From NCBI GenBank assembly GCA_021199405.1, contig JAJQID010000152.1:1-5295 (forward strand): a stretch of DNA of 5,295 bases. Reading direction: 5' to 3'. Shown here piece after piece: positions 5,031-5,295 of the stretch. The notes beneath the pieces are model-generated. The model was not told where the DNA came from. It did not search any database and saw nothing but the letters and a program-made list of their open reading frames with translations. This stretch comes from Lachnospiraceae bacterium (GTDB lineage Bacteria > Bacillota > Clostridia > Lachnospirales > Lachnospiraceae). The stretch's first letter is position 1, and each line of letters begins with the position of its first letter. Position numbers and translations under genes: made by a program.

Positions 5031-5295
5031 ATGAAAAATTCTTCGATCGATACACATATGGGCACCATCAGAATCGACAAGGATGTGCTGGCGCAGTACG
5101 CCGGCGCCATTGCGATGGAATGCTTCGGTATCGTGGGGATGGCCAGCGTCAATATGAAGGACGGCCTTGTCCATTTACTTAAAAAGGAATCCATGACCAG
5201 AGGCATCAGCGTCTCTGTGCAGAATAATAAGCTGAACCTGGATTTCCACATTATCGTGAGCTACGGCGTCAATATCGTGGCTGTTTCCGACGTCC
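5031..5295 (+). CDS. Asp23/Gls24 family (DUF322, YloU-like) protein, 5' part
   Basis: The frame starts at ATG 5031, 6 nt after GGGAGG (5019-5024), and is open to the right edge, giving 88 residues beginning MKNSSIDTHMGTIRIDKDVL. The family pattern is visible: GTIRIDKDVLAQYAGAIAME near 11-30, CFGIVGMAS near 31-39, and an alternating hydrophobic stretch ending in LDFHIIVSYGVNIV near 70-83. Family members are usually about 110-150 residues, so 20-60 residues should be missing. They are small cytoplasmic proteins tied to envelope stress or membrane-linked functions; the exact role of this subgroup is not settled. In Bacillus the equivalent yloU diverges from rpmB and precedes yloV (FakA-like) and, further on, recG; the same may follow here but is outside the window. 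Confidence 0.92.
   Translation, partial: MKNSSIDTHMGTIRIDKDVLAQYAGAIAMECFGIVGMASVNMKDGLVHLLKKESMTRGISVSVQNNKLNLDFHIIVSYGVNIVAVSDV

Noticed and set aside
5027..5251. Minus-strand frame of 74 codons
   Set aside because: It is antisense to the start of the Asp23/Gls24 gene, which has promoter, ribosome binding site and family motifs.

Overview
The window reads as chromosomal DNA from a low-to-mid GC Firmicute, most likely a clostridium of the Lachnospiraceae type. Support: AGGAGG-type ribosome binding sites, sigma-A promoters (TTGACA/TATAAT), intrinsic terminators, a Zn-ribbon L28, and an Asp23/Gls24 gene divergent from rpmB, an arrangement known from Bacillus (rpmB/yloU). The family-level assignment is inference.

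Layout. (1) 1-732, plus strand: 3' part of an O-antigen ligase/polymerase-like membrane protein, open at the left edge. (2) 733-917: intergenic, with a strong promoter whose spacer contains a run of eight G. (3) 918-1688, plus strand: a secreted protein with a signal peptide, an acidic Asp/Thr/Ser/Gly repeat region made of 18-nt and 36-nt tandem units, and a small C-terminal domain. (4) 1710-1748: a near-perfect 18-bp hairpin with A and T tracts that can terminate transcription from both sides. (5) 4543 down to 1772, minus strand: a compact operon of two different alpha/beta-hydrolase (putative esterase) genes followed by an ATP-grasp ligase gene. (6) 4585-4613: hairpin terminator of rpmB. (7) 4813-4628, minus strand: rpmB. 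(8) 4814-5030: divergent promoter region. (9) 5031 to the right edge, plus strand: start of an Asp23/Gls24 (YloU-like) gene, cut by the window.

Working together. The left part looks like the end of a cell-surface polysaccharide locus plus an exported repeat protein. The middle operon has the enzymes expected for making or editing an ester- or amide-linked small molecule or peptide in the cytoplasm; none of the three proteins has an export signal and the substrate cannot be read from the sequence. The right part is housekeeping. The least explained items are the two-esterase plus ATP-grasp cassette, and the repeat protein with a homopolymer in its promoter that could vary expression.
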